DNA of 64,000 nt from Uloborus plumipes (GCA_038373865.1 JAXGGA010006465.1:1-64000); one strand, 5' to 3'; positions 34,803 through 46,231 are shown, numbered from the stretch's first letter. The notes: generated by a model not told the origin, from the letters alone. Program-made: numbers and translations.

Positions 34803-35461
34803 CTGGTTCTCAACCTGGGGGCGATTGCCCCCAAGGGGGCGATTTGGCTCCTCAAAGGGGCGATGGGTAAAACAGTAGTAATAAAATCGAAAGTAGTGAA
34901 AATCGAAATTGTAAACATGTACGAAACCGGTTGTTCAGAGTTCGCACAATTTAACACAAATTAAGAAAGAAACAAGTTCAAGTTCAAGAGCTTCCTCCTT
35001 GCACCTAGGATGAACCTTATGAAGTATTTTGTCAGTCACTCAATTTTATGAATTTTCATATTTTCAATTTATTTTCCTTCAAATTTTAAGTTTCAATGAT
35101 TTTAATTCTGCTATATTCCAGTGTAGAAAAGAAAATAATATCTTGAAAAATGTACTTCTGTTTTTTGAAAAGTCGATGATGTTACCCTTCAAATGCTTAT
35201 CAGTTCGCTTTGTAAAAGAAAAAAAAATAAAGGTATTTTATTATTATTTTTTTTTTTTTTAGTATAAAAGTGATTGGTTATAATTGCTTTATTGCGTACA
35301 TATCACTTCAAATTAAAGTCAGGTACTTGTATTTTTAATAATCTCGATGTTCAACTGTGCCAAATTTATGGGAGTTTTCTTGAGGAAGAAAGGGGGGGGG
35401 GGCGATAGGTCAGTCAGTGACGTGAAAGGGGCGATGAGCTCAAAAAGGTTGGGAAACACTG
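34803..35461. mobile_element. hAT-type MITE with exact 8-bp duplication
   Basis: The ends CTGGTTCTCAACCTGGGGG and AGGTTGGGAAACACTG are inverted with mismatches. Both sides carry GTCTAAAA (34795-34802, 35462-35469). GGGGCGAT motifs occur at both ends. No transposase; 659 bp. Confidence 0.83.
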
Positions 35462-35469
35462 GTCTAAAA

Positions 35470-37308
35470 CAACTTTCTAAGAGGAAGAAAATATAGTCTT
35501 AAATTTAAAAAAAAAAAGAAGGAGTTTTGAAGGATTTAGTTCGTTCCAAAATACATGAGTTTGAAGGGCCCTTCAAAAAAAAAAAAAAAAAAAACTTACA
35601 TGAAGGAGTGCTGGAGGAGTTTTGACTAATTGTACGAGCCCTGACCCATCTAAAATTATCATTTTAGTAACGCAACAAACATGGAGAAGGTCAAGATAAA
35701 ATCTGGCGCAGAGAGGGGAAGAACATCCCCCAGCGACCTTGCACTTAACATTATTGACAATTCTAAGGGTTCTTGCCAAAACAATCTTCCAGACGGTAAA
35801 ATCAATTTGACGATTTTCGTCATAATATTGGAAACATTCAGGTCTCAAACATTGACATTTTTGACGGAGGGCTGGTATTCCCCCGTTCCCCCCTCCCCCA
35901 GACATGTGGGTATTCTACATAGAAGAAATAAATGAAAATAACTGTAAATGATATTCTAGCTTTGATTTTCGTGTTGATTTCGAAAAATTTCGGGTTGCCA
36001 AGCGCAAGTGTCCAGCAAATTGGGATTGGAAGAGGGGGCTCGTGACCTCCCCCCCGGGGGGGCTGATACAGGAATAATTTCTGGGAGGGGAGCAATGAAT
36101 AAAAAATGGTTCTCCCCAGGGGTGGTTACAAGAATGAATTCAGGGGGGGGGGATGAGTTAAAAGTGGTTCTCCTCTTAAAAATTTTGCTTAAACATGTTT
36201 ATGTGACATATTTCGCCGGTCTTTATGAGCGCTCTCAATAGCTGAAGAGTTCTTAGTTTTGGTTAGAACGAGGAAAAGTACTGCTCTTGATTAGCAAACC
36301 CCGAACCGGCGTTATATTTACTCTGTTTTTAGCGCCAGCTATCTAGAAATAATTAAGCGAGGATATGATAATTCAGGATAATTTTTAAAACTTGATAGTT
36401 ATATTATGATTTTGTTGAAAGTAAAAAAAAATGAAACAATAAAATGATAAAGTTATTAACGTTTAAAACATTAAGTGAGAGCCACTAACATTTGGTGCAA
36501 TATTTATTTAATAGTTATTTTTATTACTATTAAACTTATAATTGTATAACTTATTTTTATTTTAATGTTTTGTGCAGTTAGTCAAGTACATGTGGGGCAA
36601 AGTGAAATAATTAAATTCATTTGCAATCCAATAAGTTATTAAACCTCTTACTTAATCACATTTGGTACTTAGTTCAGTTACATTTCTTCCTTAAGTAATC
36701 CACTTATTCATTTTTTCATCTAACCAATTGTCTAATTCATTCACTAGTTAATACACTCATTTATATTTCTCATGTTTTACTCAATTAATTTATTTATTAA
36801 TTCCTTTAGATTTTCATCGAACATTCATATACTCCTTAATTCTTTTATTCACTCATTCATTTGATCAAAAATACTTTGATAATTTAATAGAAAGCATTTA
36901 ATTTGAAAAATATTGTAAATTTCCTTTTATCCCACAAAAAATAATAAGTGAACATTTCTGCTTTTGTTTTTTAAAGGTACAAATTTACTGACAGAAACAC
37001 AAAATGATATTTCAAGGCAAGTTTTGTGAGAAAAAGGCATTGTTCTTTGTCGTGTAATGTAGTTTAAAAAAAATCAAATTATTCATTTTGAACTGTGCAG
37101 TAAGTATCATAACTATTTCCTTTAGCCCCAAACTCCCCTACTAGGTACTTTTAAAAAATACTAAAAATGCATGAGAAAAAAAAAACCAAACAGTAGGATA
37201 CAGGACCGTTTCAAAAATATCAGGGAAGTACAAACAAAATCAGAAAGTGCATAAAATATTAAACAAACGAGCTCTATTATTGAAATACGGACAGTAGTTG
37301 AAAAGACT
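35470..37308. other. unassigned DNA with homopolymers
   Basis: It contains an A run at 35574-35594, C/G-rich tracts at 35880-36060 and a G run at 36140-36151. No supported gene. Short ORFs in both strands follow the homopolymer tracts. Confidence 0.4.
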
Positions 37309-37877
37309 CCAGTATTTCTCAACCTCTTTTGGCACACGGACCGAAAATATTGGTAAAAAAGTTTTTAAGGACGGTGTTAGTTTTTAGTTTATTTAAAACT
37401 GTTTAAGTGTTAAAAAAATATTAAGACCGTCCACAGTAGCCTTTTTACCACCTTTTCTGTACAACAATTTTTAAATGTAAAGATAAACAATGCAATCATT
37501 TTTCATATTATAAATTCGTAAAAAAATCTTTGAAGCAAAAACAGATTATTTATCAAAACTTCTAAAATAAAGTACAACTTTTTTTTTTTTTTTTAATTTG
37601 GAGACGCATCCAGTGCTCTCAATTCATTAGACGGAACAATTGCAAAATGTGATCACGTTTAGATACTGCCTACAATCAAATGAAAAAAAAAAATGTTTTC
37701 ACCTTATAAATACTACGGCATTATCGTAAAAAATATTGCATAAAATTTTATCTTATTTTTTTTTCTCCTTTTTTTTATCGGATTTTTTTTTCCATGACTG
37801 GTAAAAATCTGCGGACCAGTCAAAATTTTCCGCGAACCGAGTGCCAGTCCGCCGAACCAACGTTTGATAATTCTGGC
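37309..37877. repeat. possible hAT-like repeat
   Basis: CCAGTATTTCTCAACC...GCACACGGACC near 37309 faces an approximate inverse (AACGTTTGATAATTCTGG) near 37877. The flanking 8-mers do not match, so this is tentative. Confidence 0.4.
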
Positions 37878-38789
37878 GAAGAGGTTTTAAACAGTCTATT
37901 AAATAAAACATACCTCAGTAGTTGATTGTAGCTTCTTTTTTTCTGAATAATGTACTCATCCATGGTAGTAGTTATTTGCAGAAAATAGAAAAGTATCAAA
38001 AACTTTGAAATAAATTATAAAATATCTTTAAATGTGGAGCAAACGCACCCGTTAATTCGTTCATCTTTAAACCAAATAGATAGAGATAGTACCAAAACGG
38101 CTTTCTGAACGGGAAATAAGTCAGAAAACGCTGTCCCCTAGGGCCCTAGGATAGTGCTTCATGTTTTCATGTTACGCCCTTCCTGGTTTGAGGGATTGGT
38201 CCTCACTTGCTTTTCCTAGAATTTTTCTCTCCTCATGGCAAGCGACGAACGAATCGTTCTCCATTTTTCTCCTCAGAGAGAGGGGGCGAGTAAAGGTCCC
38301 CATCCACTTGTTGACTTCAATTTTGGGAGTGCAAAATGCTTAGGGAAAGATTGAAGGTCACTTCTGTTTGCTGAAGGTCGTGTACATGAAATTCTACCAG
38401 GCTACCAGCTGGTCTTTGTTCTGACGACAAGGGGACAGAAGAGTAAGTTCTTCTGTTTTCCATTAGGCTGCGTTAAAACACCTCGCGGGAAAATTCCATT
38501 TGATGACCTTCCTTTTACGTTCCCGAAAAAAATTATGAAATTCTTATACTCTCATTGCAATGGCTTCTTCGATTGCAGAAATTTGGAGTGACTTCGTTAA
38601 GAGATATTCACACACGAATAAACCATGTCCTGCATTTTTTGCGTTTATTCTTAATACTATAAAAAAGTATCAACGGACAAATGTGATATCCTTTGCCTAT
38701 GAATGTTAGAATTAAGGTAGCTAAATAAGGCAATTATGGCTTTGTTTTTTTGTAAAATCTCTATTCTAGACTGTAACTCTATGTTAATG
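37878..38789. other. unassigned DNA, moderately GC-rich 38140-38480
   Basis: The middle part is less AT-rich than its surroundings and could be a transcribed or repeat-derived segment. The only ORF (60 codons at 38161) shows no domain. Confidence 0.35.
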
Positions 38790-38793
38790 TTAA

Positions 38794-39279
38794 CCCATTA
38801 ATGCCTAGCGTCCCTTTTTAGGATCGGTCCAAAAGGCGGTCATGAAATTTCCCCAAAATGAACATTTCAACAAATAATGGTGTTCAATTACTACCTTGGT
38901 ATTGTTTCAATTCGTTATTAACAGATTGCAGCACATAACAATTCTAAATGTGCGTTCTGTAGCAGTTTCAAATGATCTTTATCAAAAAATGAAATCGTTC
39001 ACAATCTCAAGGAAAAAAGCTAAGTTTTCAAAGTTATTCCCAGCTTCACAGTTTATGTGAATTGCTGTTTTAATTCTTCTTATAAAAAGTCATTTTCGAA
39101 TATTATATCGTAGGCATAAAAAAATTTAGTAAGAAAAGTCTGTAACCCCTCTGGGGTCTATCGAATTTTAAGACGATTTTTCTGTCTCAATAGAAATGAA
39201 TTACATAATATTTTTTGTATTTTTCGTCCATAACACTGTTTGTAACGTATACAATATCTTGAAAAAATTCAGCTTAATG
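38794..39279. mobile_element. piggyBac-type MITE, 486 bp
   Basis: TTAA (38790-38793) precedes CCCATTAATGCCTAGCGTCC. The right end is eroded (AGCTTAATG) but followed by TTAA (39280-39283). The interior aligns with 21943-22446 block by block with many small deletions. Confidence 0.77.
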
Positions 39280-39283
39280 TTAA

Positions 39284-39799
39284 GATAGGTATTAGCTTGT
39301 TCATAGTGAACAAGAGAAAATTTAACATCTGATATTAAAAAAAAATTAAAGAAAACTTTATTCAGTGGAAAAAAAAAATCTATCCTTTGTAAGGGGAGGG
39401 ACTGCCCTCCGCCCAAATCCGCTATTATGTTCCATCTAGTCAACCTTGCAATTTCAGCCATTTTCGAAATCAATTTTAACTATTTAGGGGCCCTTAAAAG
39501 CAGCGGGGCCTTCAGTAATCAGGCTCTGTAGACCAGGTCACTCGGCAGGGCCCGATAATTACACCTATGTTTTTACACCTACAACCTGATTTAAAGAAAG
39601 ACCGAGAGGCAGAACCCGATTAGATATCCGGGCCCTACGCCAAGTACTTTTAGGGGCCCCCTTGTATTCAAACTTTATAATTTTAACCTTTGGCTAAAAC
39701 AATTTTAGCCATAGACTGAAGTAATTATAGCCACTTATGGTGGTAATTACCATGTAAACTTGAATATTTAACAAATAAGTTGAGACAATAGATAAACCC
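39284..39799. other. unassigned DNA
   Basis: Contains several GGGCCC(G/T)-type motifs (39488, 39547, 39630, 39653) but no boundary or gene that I can support. Confidence 0.35.
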
Positions 39800-39804
39800 A
39801 AAAT

Positions 39805-40035
39805 CTGGACCTTTGTCCACCCCGCTGAGAAATCTGGACCTTATGCCATCGCTGTCCAAAATATGGACCTTCTGTTCGTGGATCTTTTGGCTGTTGGACC
39901 TTATGCTCCTGGACTTTATGGCCCTTGGACCTCTGTCTGGCGGACCTATGTCTCGCGGACCTTCTAACCCGCGGACCTTTTGAACGTGGATCTTTTGTTC
40001 GTGGACCTTTTAGTTTTGGACCTTCTAGCTGGATC
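39805..40035. repeat. degenerate minisatellite, GGACCTT(C/A/T)TG unit
   Basis: GGACCTT or a one-base variant recurs about fifteen times in 230 bp, spaced roughly 14-25 bp, often as GTGGACCTTTTG or CTGGACCTTATG. The reading frame is interrupted, so it is unlikely to code. Confidence 0.7.
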
Positions 40036-40209
40036 CCGGTAAATTTCTAAAACCAATATTTTCGAGTTTTCGATTTTAGTCTGTTTTTGGGCCCTATGAT
40101 CCTATGGCATCACCTTCAAAAAAAAAGTCACACACTGTTCCCTTGGCCAGGTTAGGGGGCACCAGATGTTCTTTACTTGAATGCAGATAAAACTGTGGTT
40201 AATAAATAT

Positions 40210-40434
40210 CAGAGCGCGTCGAAATTTCGGTCGGAGGCACCTTCGTTGTTTTATTTTAATTTTTTTTTTTTTTTATTTTTAACGAGAACAAATAGTGTTT
40301 TCAAGTTTATGATTCGGAATACTTCGTTAAATTTTGCTTCGGAACAAAGTTCGAATGGTGAAAAATTCGGGACAAAGTGGAGACGCGAGTCCCTGGGCTG
40401 TCGCCCGATTCGCCCACCCCTTGCTACGCCTCTG
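40210..40434 (-). repeat. interspersed repeat, copy 2
   Basis: Inverted relative of 27849-28060. It ends with CACCCCTTGCTACGCCTCTG on the plus strand and shares the GGGCGAATCGGG and CCCGAATTTTTC blocks. An internal T run interrupts the homology near 40260. Confidence 0.6.
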
Positions 40435-40799
40435 ACTTGCATCGCTTTGCATTGCAAAGTGCGTACATCGCTTTGTAATGCTAGTTTCAAAGGCCTTTGT
40501 TAGCAGAATCTTCCTTCTAGAGAGGTAATTTTGGATTAAAATGTAGCAAGTATTGGTTTAAATCCCACCATTTACTACTTCGCACCCCCTTTCCTTTTCT
40601 CTGTTCATTTTTTTCACTTCCTATTCCTCGTGTCAAATCCAAAGAGATAATAAAAAGACAATTTAGTTATTTTCCTAGTTCACTTCAAAAACTTATATTT
40701 ATTTATTTTTTAAATTTATTTCCGCTTGATGCACTCGGCGCCCCCTCGGTTCGTCACCCCAAGAGGCCGCTTGTTCCGCTTGTCCGTGGGTTAGTGCCT
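40435..40799. other. unassigned DNA
   Basis: No gene seen. The right part becomes GC-rich and merges into the degenerate edge of the satellite array. Confidence 0.4.
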
Positions 40800-42215
40800 A
40801 ATAAGGGGCTCCAAAGTTTGAAGCAATATTGGTGTTTTAAGTACTAGGGCGCCTAGGCACCTTCGGTCCGTGAGAAGGGGGCTGCTTCGGCGCGTCCCTT
40901 GAAGTTTTATGGAAGCTCCCCCCAGGGACGCCGAAGCTTGAAGTAGTATTTGCGTTTTAAATACAGAGGGCGCCTAGGCGCCTTCGGTCCGTGAGAAGGG
41001 GGCTGCTTCGGCGCTTCCCTTGAAGTTTTATGGAAGCTCCCCCAGGGGCGCCGAAGCTTGAAGTAGTATTTGCGTTTTAAATACAGAGGGTGCCTAGGCG
41101 CCTTCGGTCCGTGAGAAGGGGGCTGCTTCGGCGCTTCCCTTGAAGTTTTATGGAAGCTCCCCCAGGGGCGCCGAAGCTTGAAGTAGTATTTGCGTTTTAA
41201 ATACAGAGGGCGCCTAGGCGCCTTCGGTCCGTGAGAAGGGGGCTGCTTCGGCGCTTCCCTTGAAGTTTTATGGAAGCTCCCCCCAGGGGCGCCGAAGCTT
41301 GAAGTAGTATTTGCGTTTTAAATACAGAGGGTGCCTAGGCGCCTTCGGTCCGTGAGAAGGGGGCTGCTTCGGCGCTTCCCTTGAAGTTTTATGGAAGCTC
41401 CCCCAGGGGCGCCGAAGCTTGAAGTAGTATTTGCGTTTTAAATACAGAGGGCGCCTAGGCGCCTTCGGTCCGTGAGAAGGGGGCTGCTTCGGCGCTTCCC
41501 TTGAAGTTTTATGGAAGCTCCCCCCAGGGGCGCCGAAGCTTGAAGTAGTATTTGCGTTTTAAATACAGAGGGCGCCTAGGCGCCTTCGGTCCGTGAGAAG
41601 GGGGCTGCTTCGGCGCTTCCCTTGAAGTTTTATGGAAGCTCCCCCCAGGGGCGCCGAAGCTTGAAGTAGTATTTGCGTTTTAAATACAGAGGGTGCCTAG
41701 GCGCCTTCGGTCCGTGAGAAGGGGGCTGCTTCGGCGCTTCCCTTGAAGTTTTATGGAAGCTCCCCCCAGGGGCGCCGAAGCTTGAAGTAGTATTTGCGTT
41801 TTAAATACAGAGGGCGCCTAGGCGCCTTCGGTCCGTGAGAAGGGGGCTGCTTCGGCGCTTCCCTTGAAGTTTTATGGAAGCTCCCCCCAGGGGCGCCGAA
41901 GCTTGAAGTAGTATTTGCGTTTTAAATACGAAGGGCGCCTAGGCGCCTTCGGTCCGTGAGAAGGGGGCTGCTTTGGCACGTCCCTTGAAGTTTAATGGAT
42001 GCGGGCGCCGAAGCTTGAAGTAATATTTGCGTTTTAAGTACGGAGGGCGCCTTCGGTCCGTGAGAAGGGGGCTGATTCGGCGCGTCCCTTGAAGCTTTAA
42101 GGAAACTCCCCCCAGGGACGCCGAAACTTGAAGCAGTATTTGCGTTTTAAGTACGGCGAGTGACTAGGCGGTCGCTGATAAAGGGGCGCCCTCGGCGCGC
42201 TTCTTGAAGCTTTGG
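40800..42215. repeat. GC-rich satellite array, unit 120-121 bp
   Basis: About eleven units. The phrase GGTCCGTGAGAAGGGGGCTG begins near 40867, 40987, 41107, 41227, 41348, 41468, 41589, 41710, 41831 and 41952, with a shorter last spacing at about 42055. Central units are almost identical and edge units diverge, as expected for unequal exchange. Each unit contains a 14-bp perfect palindrome, GGCGCCTAGGCGCC (variant GGTGCCTAGGCGCC in some). The array is far more GC-rich than its surroundings. Unit length alternates 120 and 121, through C4/C5/C6 runs, so coding is unlikely. Confidence 0.95.
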
Positions 42216-42324
42216 AAGCGCCTCCTGATTTGTTTAGAGAAACGCCTTGTCATTTGGAACAAGGCGACAAAAAAAAACTATGTTTTTAAACAAACAAAAA
42301 TTAGTACAGCAAAAAAGTTTGACG

Positions 42325-42326
<2 letters not shown>

Positions 42327-42377
<51 letters not shown>
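42327..42377. repeat. poly(A) tract of about 50 bp
   Basis: An uninterrupted A run lies between the satellite array and the right end of the hAT element at 32188-42452. Confidence 0.95.
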
Positions 42378-42378
<1 letters not shown>

Positions 42379-43237
42379 GACTGTCGACCGGCGCTTTTTA
42401 GAGCGGCGCACCGGGCATTTGCCCGAATGCCCACATGGCCAGTCCGACCCTGATAGGGGTTAAGTCCCCCGCCTAGTATAACTAGGCAGAGGACTGTACC
42501 AGGTGACTGTGTTTTTGCTCTTTGTTGCGTAATATCTGCAAAACTATTGGAACATAATTAGTTACGAGACTACCTATAAATTGAGGCACAAATCGTGGAC
42601 ATAGTAACTAATATGTTTTATAATTAAATTAATTGACATTAATAAAATCACTTCCCAGAGGACTGTTTTCGCAATGATCACGATGCATACTTTCAGCACA
42701 AATGTGGCTCTCAAACTAAGCAAAGTAGTGTTTCAACACCGTTCTCGGCGATTTCGGCAAATTCACACTGATTACTTTAAACTTCATGCTAAAAAGAATT
42801 TGCAAAAGTTATAGATTTTTCGTATTACAGCTTTAAATTTGTTGCAGGGGACTGTTTGAAAAAACTCCGGACAGAATTTACATGACAATTTTAAGTTTTA
42901 GAAATACGTAATTATACCTTATTTCATAAGAAAAATATAGCTTCATTATTCTATTTTTAGATATTAATTGCCAAATTTATGTAGTGTTAATAGGTTTTTT
43001 GAAATACTATCTTTAACAGTCAGACTATAAGATTGGGACAGCCAGGGGACTGTGTTTTCGGCACTTAGATAATTTCTAGAAAAAAAAATTAAATTGTTAT
43101 CACTCCAAATACAATTGGGCCACAAAGTATTAATGCTTTACTTGTATTAAGAGCGATAATTACTTTATTATACTTTATTATTTTTAAAATACTCAGACCG
43201 GACAGCCAATTACCAGTTTATAGAGAATCGCCCATAG

Positions 43238-43860
43238 ATAGACTTTCGCTGCAATGTCCGGAGTTGATGGCTTCACAGATTTCCATTAAGTACTGTTGAT
43301 AGTGCCATTTGTTGGTGACTTCACACAGTGTGCAAGTTATAGATACGAATGTAACTACAGGCAGCTTGTCGCATTCAGCCAACATTTTCCTATTTTTCCA
43401 GTGAAACTCTCTCTTGAGCCCAGTCGTAATTCCATCCACATGAGTAAAAAGATGGCGCAAATTAAGCTCGTTCGCGTATAACTGGTATACAAACCATCTA
43501 GTGGACACTTCAGGATCAGTTCTATATTTCGAATAACACCTCTTTTGACTCATGTGTTAACAGAAGTTCCATCACAGTCAATTGCAACAAACTTCTTTAC
43601 ATCTATCTCATTATCAGTGGATGACAAGAAATTTACGATATGTTCTCCTATGGATTTGCGCTTTTCGCACATTTATAGACACGTGGCCCGTGGCCGATAT
43701 ACTCAGAGCCAGGCTCTTTAAATACACATGTTCTTCGTTACTTACATGTTCTTCGATTATAACTTTTCTGTTTCTGCCTTCCATTGAAAGTCTTATCTTT
43801 GCTACCATTGAAATATAATCCCAACTGGCCATGGACATAATTTTCCTCGATGTCATTTAG
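43238..43860 (-). pseudogene. N-terminal half of the unassigned transposon protein
   Basis: Minus-strand frames give SLALSISATGHVSINVRKAQ (43614-43856 frame), then FVAIDCDGTSVNT (about 43560-43600), then YANELNLRHLFTHVDG and CDKLPVVTF (43218-43553 frame), ending in GHCSESLSM where the 11.2-kb insertion begins. Several frameshifts and a stop after DGTSVNT show decay. The next residues in register lie at 31990-32015 on the other side of the insertion. I cannot name the family. Confidence 0.75.
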
Positions 43861-44240
43861 TCCATAGCAGTGGCGGTTGTGCTACTACTGATTCGCTCAT
43901 ACAACGGTGTGAAAAGGGAGTGTTTAGGGGCTAATATACTCCAAAATACTTACTATTATTCAATACTCAGTACTCAATAATCAATATTTATCTCTTTGGA
44001 GCATTTAGTTTTAGGGAAATAAGTATTTTGAATAAAAAAATATTGAACCAAAATTGAGCGATTTTCAAAAAAATTTTCAAAATTCAACCCCTTTACGGCG
44101 GTTCAAAATTTTGAAATATTTTTTTCATTTATCTTTTCTTAATTCTCATGCCATAGAACATCTTTTCCGCATAGGTAGATTTGGATTAACGAAACTTTTT
44201 TTTTTTTTACCATAGAAGAGCGATCCACCCTACTATACAG

Positions 44241-44732
44241 TCGGTAAATACTCGCGAATTCAGCAAGATATTTTCATTCTTTCTTATTCAATTTTTTTCG
44301 TATTTGAATTCCCATGTAAAATAACTTTTACAGTTAAATATATTTTAGGAAAATAAAGAATATTTTGTTATTAAAGAACTCTGAATGGTGCGAATTTCGC
44401 ATGTATATGGCCCCCAAAATCACTTAAAATAAAGCTAGTGTAAAGTGGTATAAGTCATAAAGTTTCATGTTTCATTTTTCCATGGGTTTTGATCGCACAA
44501 ATGTCATTTTTTTTGTGTTAGTATTATTTTTCAATCGAGATTCTTTCCCTAAATATAAGTTTAGGGGCCCGGAGCCCCATAAAAAGTTCATTTTTTTATT
44601 TCTTAACCAATTATTTTTTTGCTTCAAACTTTCCATATCTTAGCTCTCCTCCTCATTTCGAACAATTTTGCAAATGGAAGTATACATCTAGGACGAACGA
44701 TTGAGGAAATAGAGGTCATGAAGGTAAAATCA
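44241..44732. other. unassigned AT-rich DNA
   Basis: No gene supported. The right part may be a diverged arm of the following palindromic repeat. Confidence 0.4.
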
Positions 44733-45108
44733 AGTTGAAAAATCAAGATTTTGAAGGATTTCGCATACGGTCCCTTAAGCGATCTCTGGATGACGTCATG
44801 AAACAATGCAAAATCTTGATTTTTCAAAACGTCATAACTCGGTCAATTTTTGTGGTAGAAGAGTGATTTTTTTTTAGTTTTAAACGTTACAGTGTCAAGA
44901 ATGTTTTACTAAATATGATTGATAGGACTGGGGGGCTGTATAAAAATTTAAATTTCGTAACTCTTTCAAAATTTGATTTTTTGAGAAACATTGAATAGAC
45001 CCAAAATTGCTTTCGTAATTTGGAGATTGTTTCCAAAATAAACTATATGCTTATCTCTAACGGTTTAGAAATTAGCTATTGGTCCACGATTGGAGTGAAC
45101 ACCCTGTA
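44733..45108. repeat. truncated copy of a palindromic TA MITE
   Basis: It matches the right arm and centre of the element at 53864-54515, ending GGAGTGAACACCCTGTA followed by TA. The left arm is missing or too diverged to follow. Confidence 0.7.
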
Positions 45109-45110
45109 TA

Positions 45111-46200
45111 ATGTATAAATTTATCTTGCAGAACAATTTTGGGCAAATAATTTTGCGTTGCAGAACATCACTAAGTATTCTGCTTTGGGGCTGCCGATTA
45201 ATCGGTTCATCCCTAGTTATAATTCTAAAAGCGATTTCAGTACAGATTAGAGTTATTAAAATTTGGCATTTTTGATAACTTATTCATTAATGGGTGAAGA
45301 AAAAATGTTTTCTGAATAAATATAGTACTAAAAGCAAAAAAAAAAAAAAAATTAATTTACAAGGGGGGGGCTCGAGCCCCCCCCCCCTTACCCTCCTTTA
45401 TGGGCGCCCATGAACTCTATATAAGAGACTTTATTGTATATAGTACTACGTATAAGGCCATAAAACAGAAGCACAACACTTTTCTAGCATCACTGGATGG
45501 AATGCGTGTGCATTCGAAACTGCTAGGGCCGCCCCTAAATTAACTCGGCAGCAAACAGCCGCAAAATTCATTACCGCTATTGCTGTTATTATCAATATTT
45601 CTATGCTTTGCATGAAAGAAGCATTCAACATGTGCGTACATGAATATGCTAAAAGGAGAAGCCTTCCAGTTCAGTTTCGTGCTAACCGTGAGTTTAATAT
45701 AATCAGCAGTAGAATCAGTGACGAAGGCAAAGTCTGTCACAATACAGTGTGAAACCGGCACTCTGAAAAGTAATCGTAAAATTAAAAAACAAACATTCAC
45801 AATTTGTTGCAACAGAGAAGCATAATGTAGAAAAGAAATTTATTCAAGTTTTCAAAAAATATTTTTAAAATTGCCTTCAAAATAAGTTCCAAAAATACAT
45901 TTTAAAATGTTTATAAAAAGTTCCAAAAATAGTTTTCAAATTGTCCAGCTCTTCGATTCAAATTAAAAACCAGAAACCTAAGTTTTAGTTGAATGCTTTT
46001 TAAAACGAGTTGTTTTCATTCATTGTTTTCGATTAGTTGTAACTTTTGGAGTTGAAAGTTATGGAGGTTTAAGAAACTGGTTTTTAGGGCAAGTATTTAT
46101 ATAAATTGGATGGTCTAGTTCTTTTGTTGAGACTCAGCAAGACACTTTGCAAGATAAACTATTAAAAAATTCAATACTGGACTAGAAGGATAGTTTTGGA
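45111..46200. other. unassigned DNA
   Basis: Includes an A run (45339-45353) and adjoining G and C runs (45364-45388). ORFs of 61 and 90 codons on the minus strand have no recognisable domain. Confidence 0.4.
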
Positions 46201-46231
46201 ATGGCATTCAGCTGCATCATGTAGTCTCTTC

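Larger units (their letters stand above)
32188..42452. mobile_element. hAT-type element with many internal insertions
   Basis: The ends CAGGGTCGGACTGG (32188) and CCAGTCCGACCCTG (ending 42452) are perfect inverted repeats. An identical 8-bp ATAGGGGT flanks them (32180-32187, 42453-42460). Within the 10.3 kb lie a decayed piggyBac element (32281-34063), a hAT MITE (34803-35461), a piggyBac MITE (38794-39279), a minisatellite, a GC-rich satellite array (40800-42215) and a poly(A) tract. No hAT transposase is recognisable. Confidence 0.87.
32020..43233. mobile_element. 11.2-kb insertion splitting the unassigned transposon
   Basis: The ends GGGCGATTCTCTGTAAACT (32020) and AGTTTATAGAGAATCGCCC (ending 43233) are inverted. 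ATAG flanks both sides (32016-32019, 43234-43237). The joined flanks read through in one frame on the minus strand, which supports these as the true limits. Most of the length is a further hAT insertion at 32188-42452. The element's own DNA is about 0.95 kb (32020-32187 and 42453-43233), contains three GGGGACTG/GAGGACTG phrases, and has no ORF of note. The superfamily is unclear; 4-bp duplications occur in several families. Confidence 0.82.
30576..44232 (-). mobile_element. DNA transposon of unassigned family, split by an 11.2-kb insertion
   Basis: The ends TAGGGTGGATCG (30576) and CGATCCACCCTA (ending 44232) are inverted. The flanks carry an identical 8-bp CTATACAG (30568-30575, 44233-44240). 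A further inverted match, CTACCTATGCGGAAAAGATG near 30615, faces CATCTTTTCCGCATAGGTAG near 44160. Without the insertion at 32020-43233 the element is about 2.4 kb. It carries one decayed gene on the minus strand, seen as fragments at 43238-43860 and 31264-32019. The 8-bp duplication and YARNG-like terminus would fit hAT, but the protein shows none of the hAT transposase motifs I know, so I leave the superfamily open. Confidence 0.8.

Noticed and set aside
34731..34964. opposing ORFs with QIAPLGAIAP-like repeats
   Set aside because: They translate the iterated GGGGCGAT motifs at the end of a hAT MITE.
40800..42215. CRISPR-like array
   Set aside because: Units of 120 bp are continuous with no repeat-spacer alternation, and the genome is eukaryotic.
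42204..42453. ORFs rich in Lys or Phe across the poly(A) tract
   Set aside because: They are translations of a homopolymer run.
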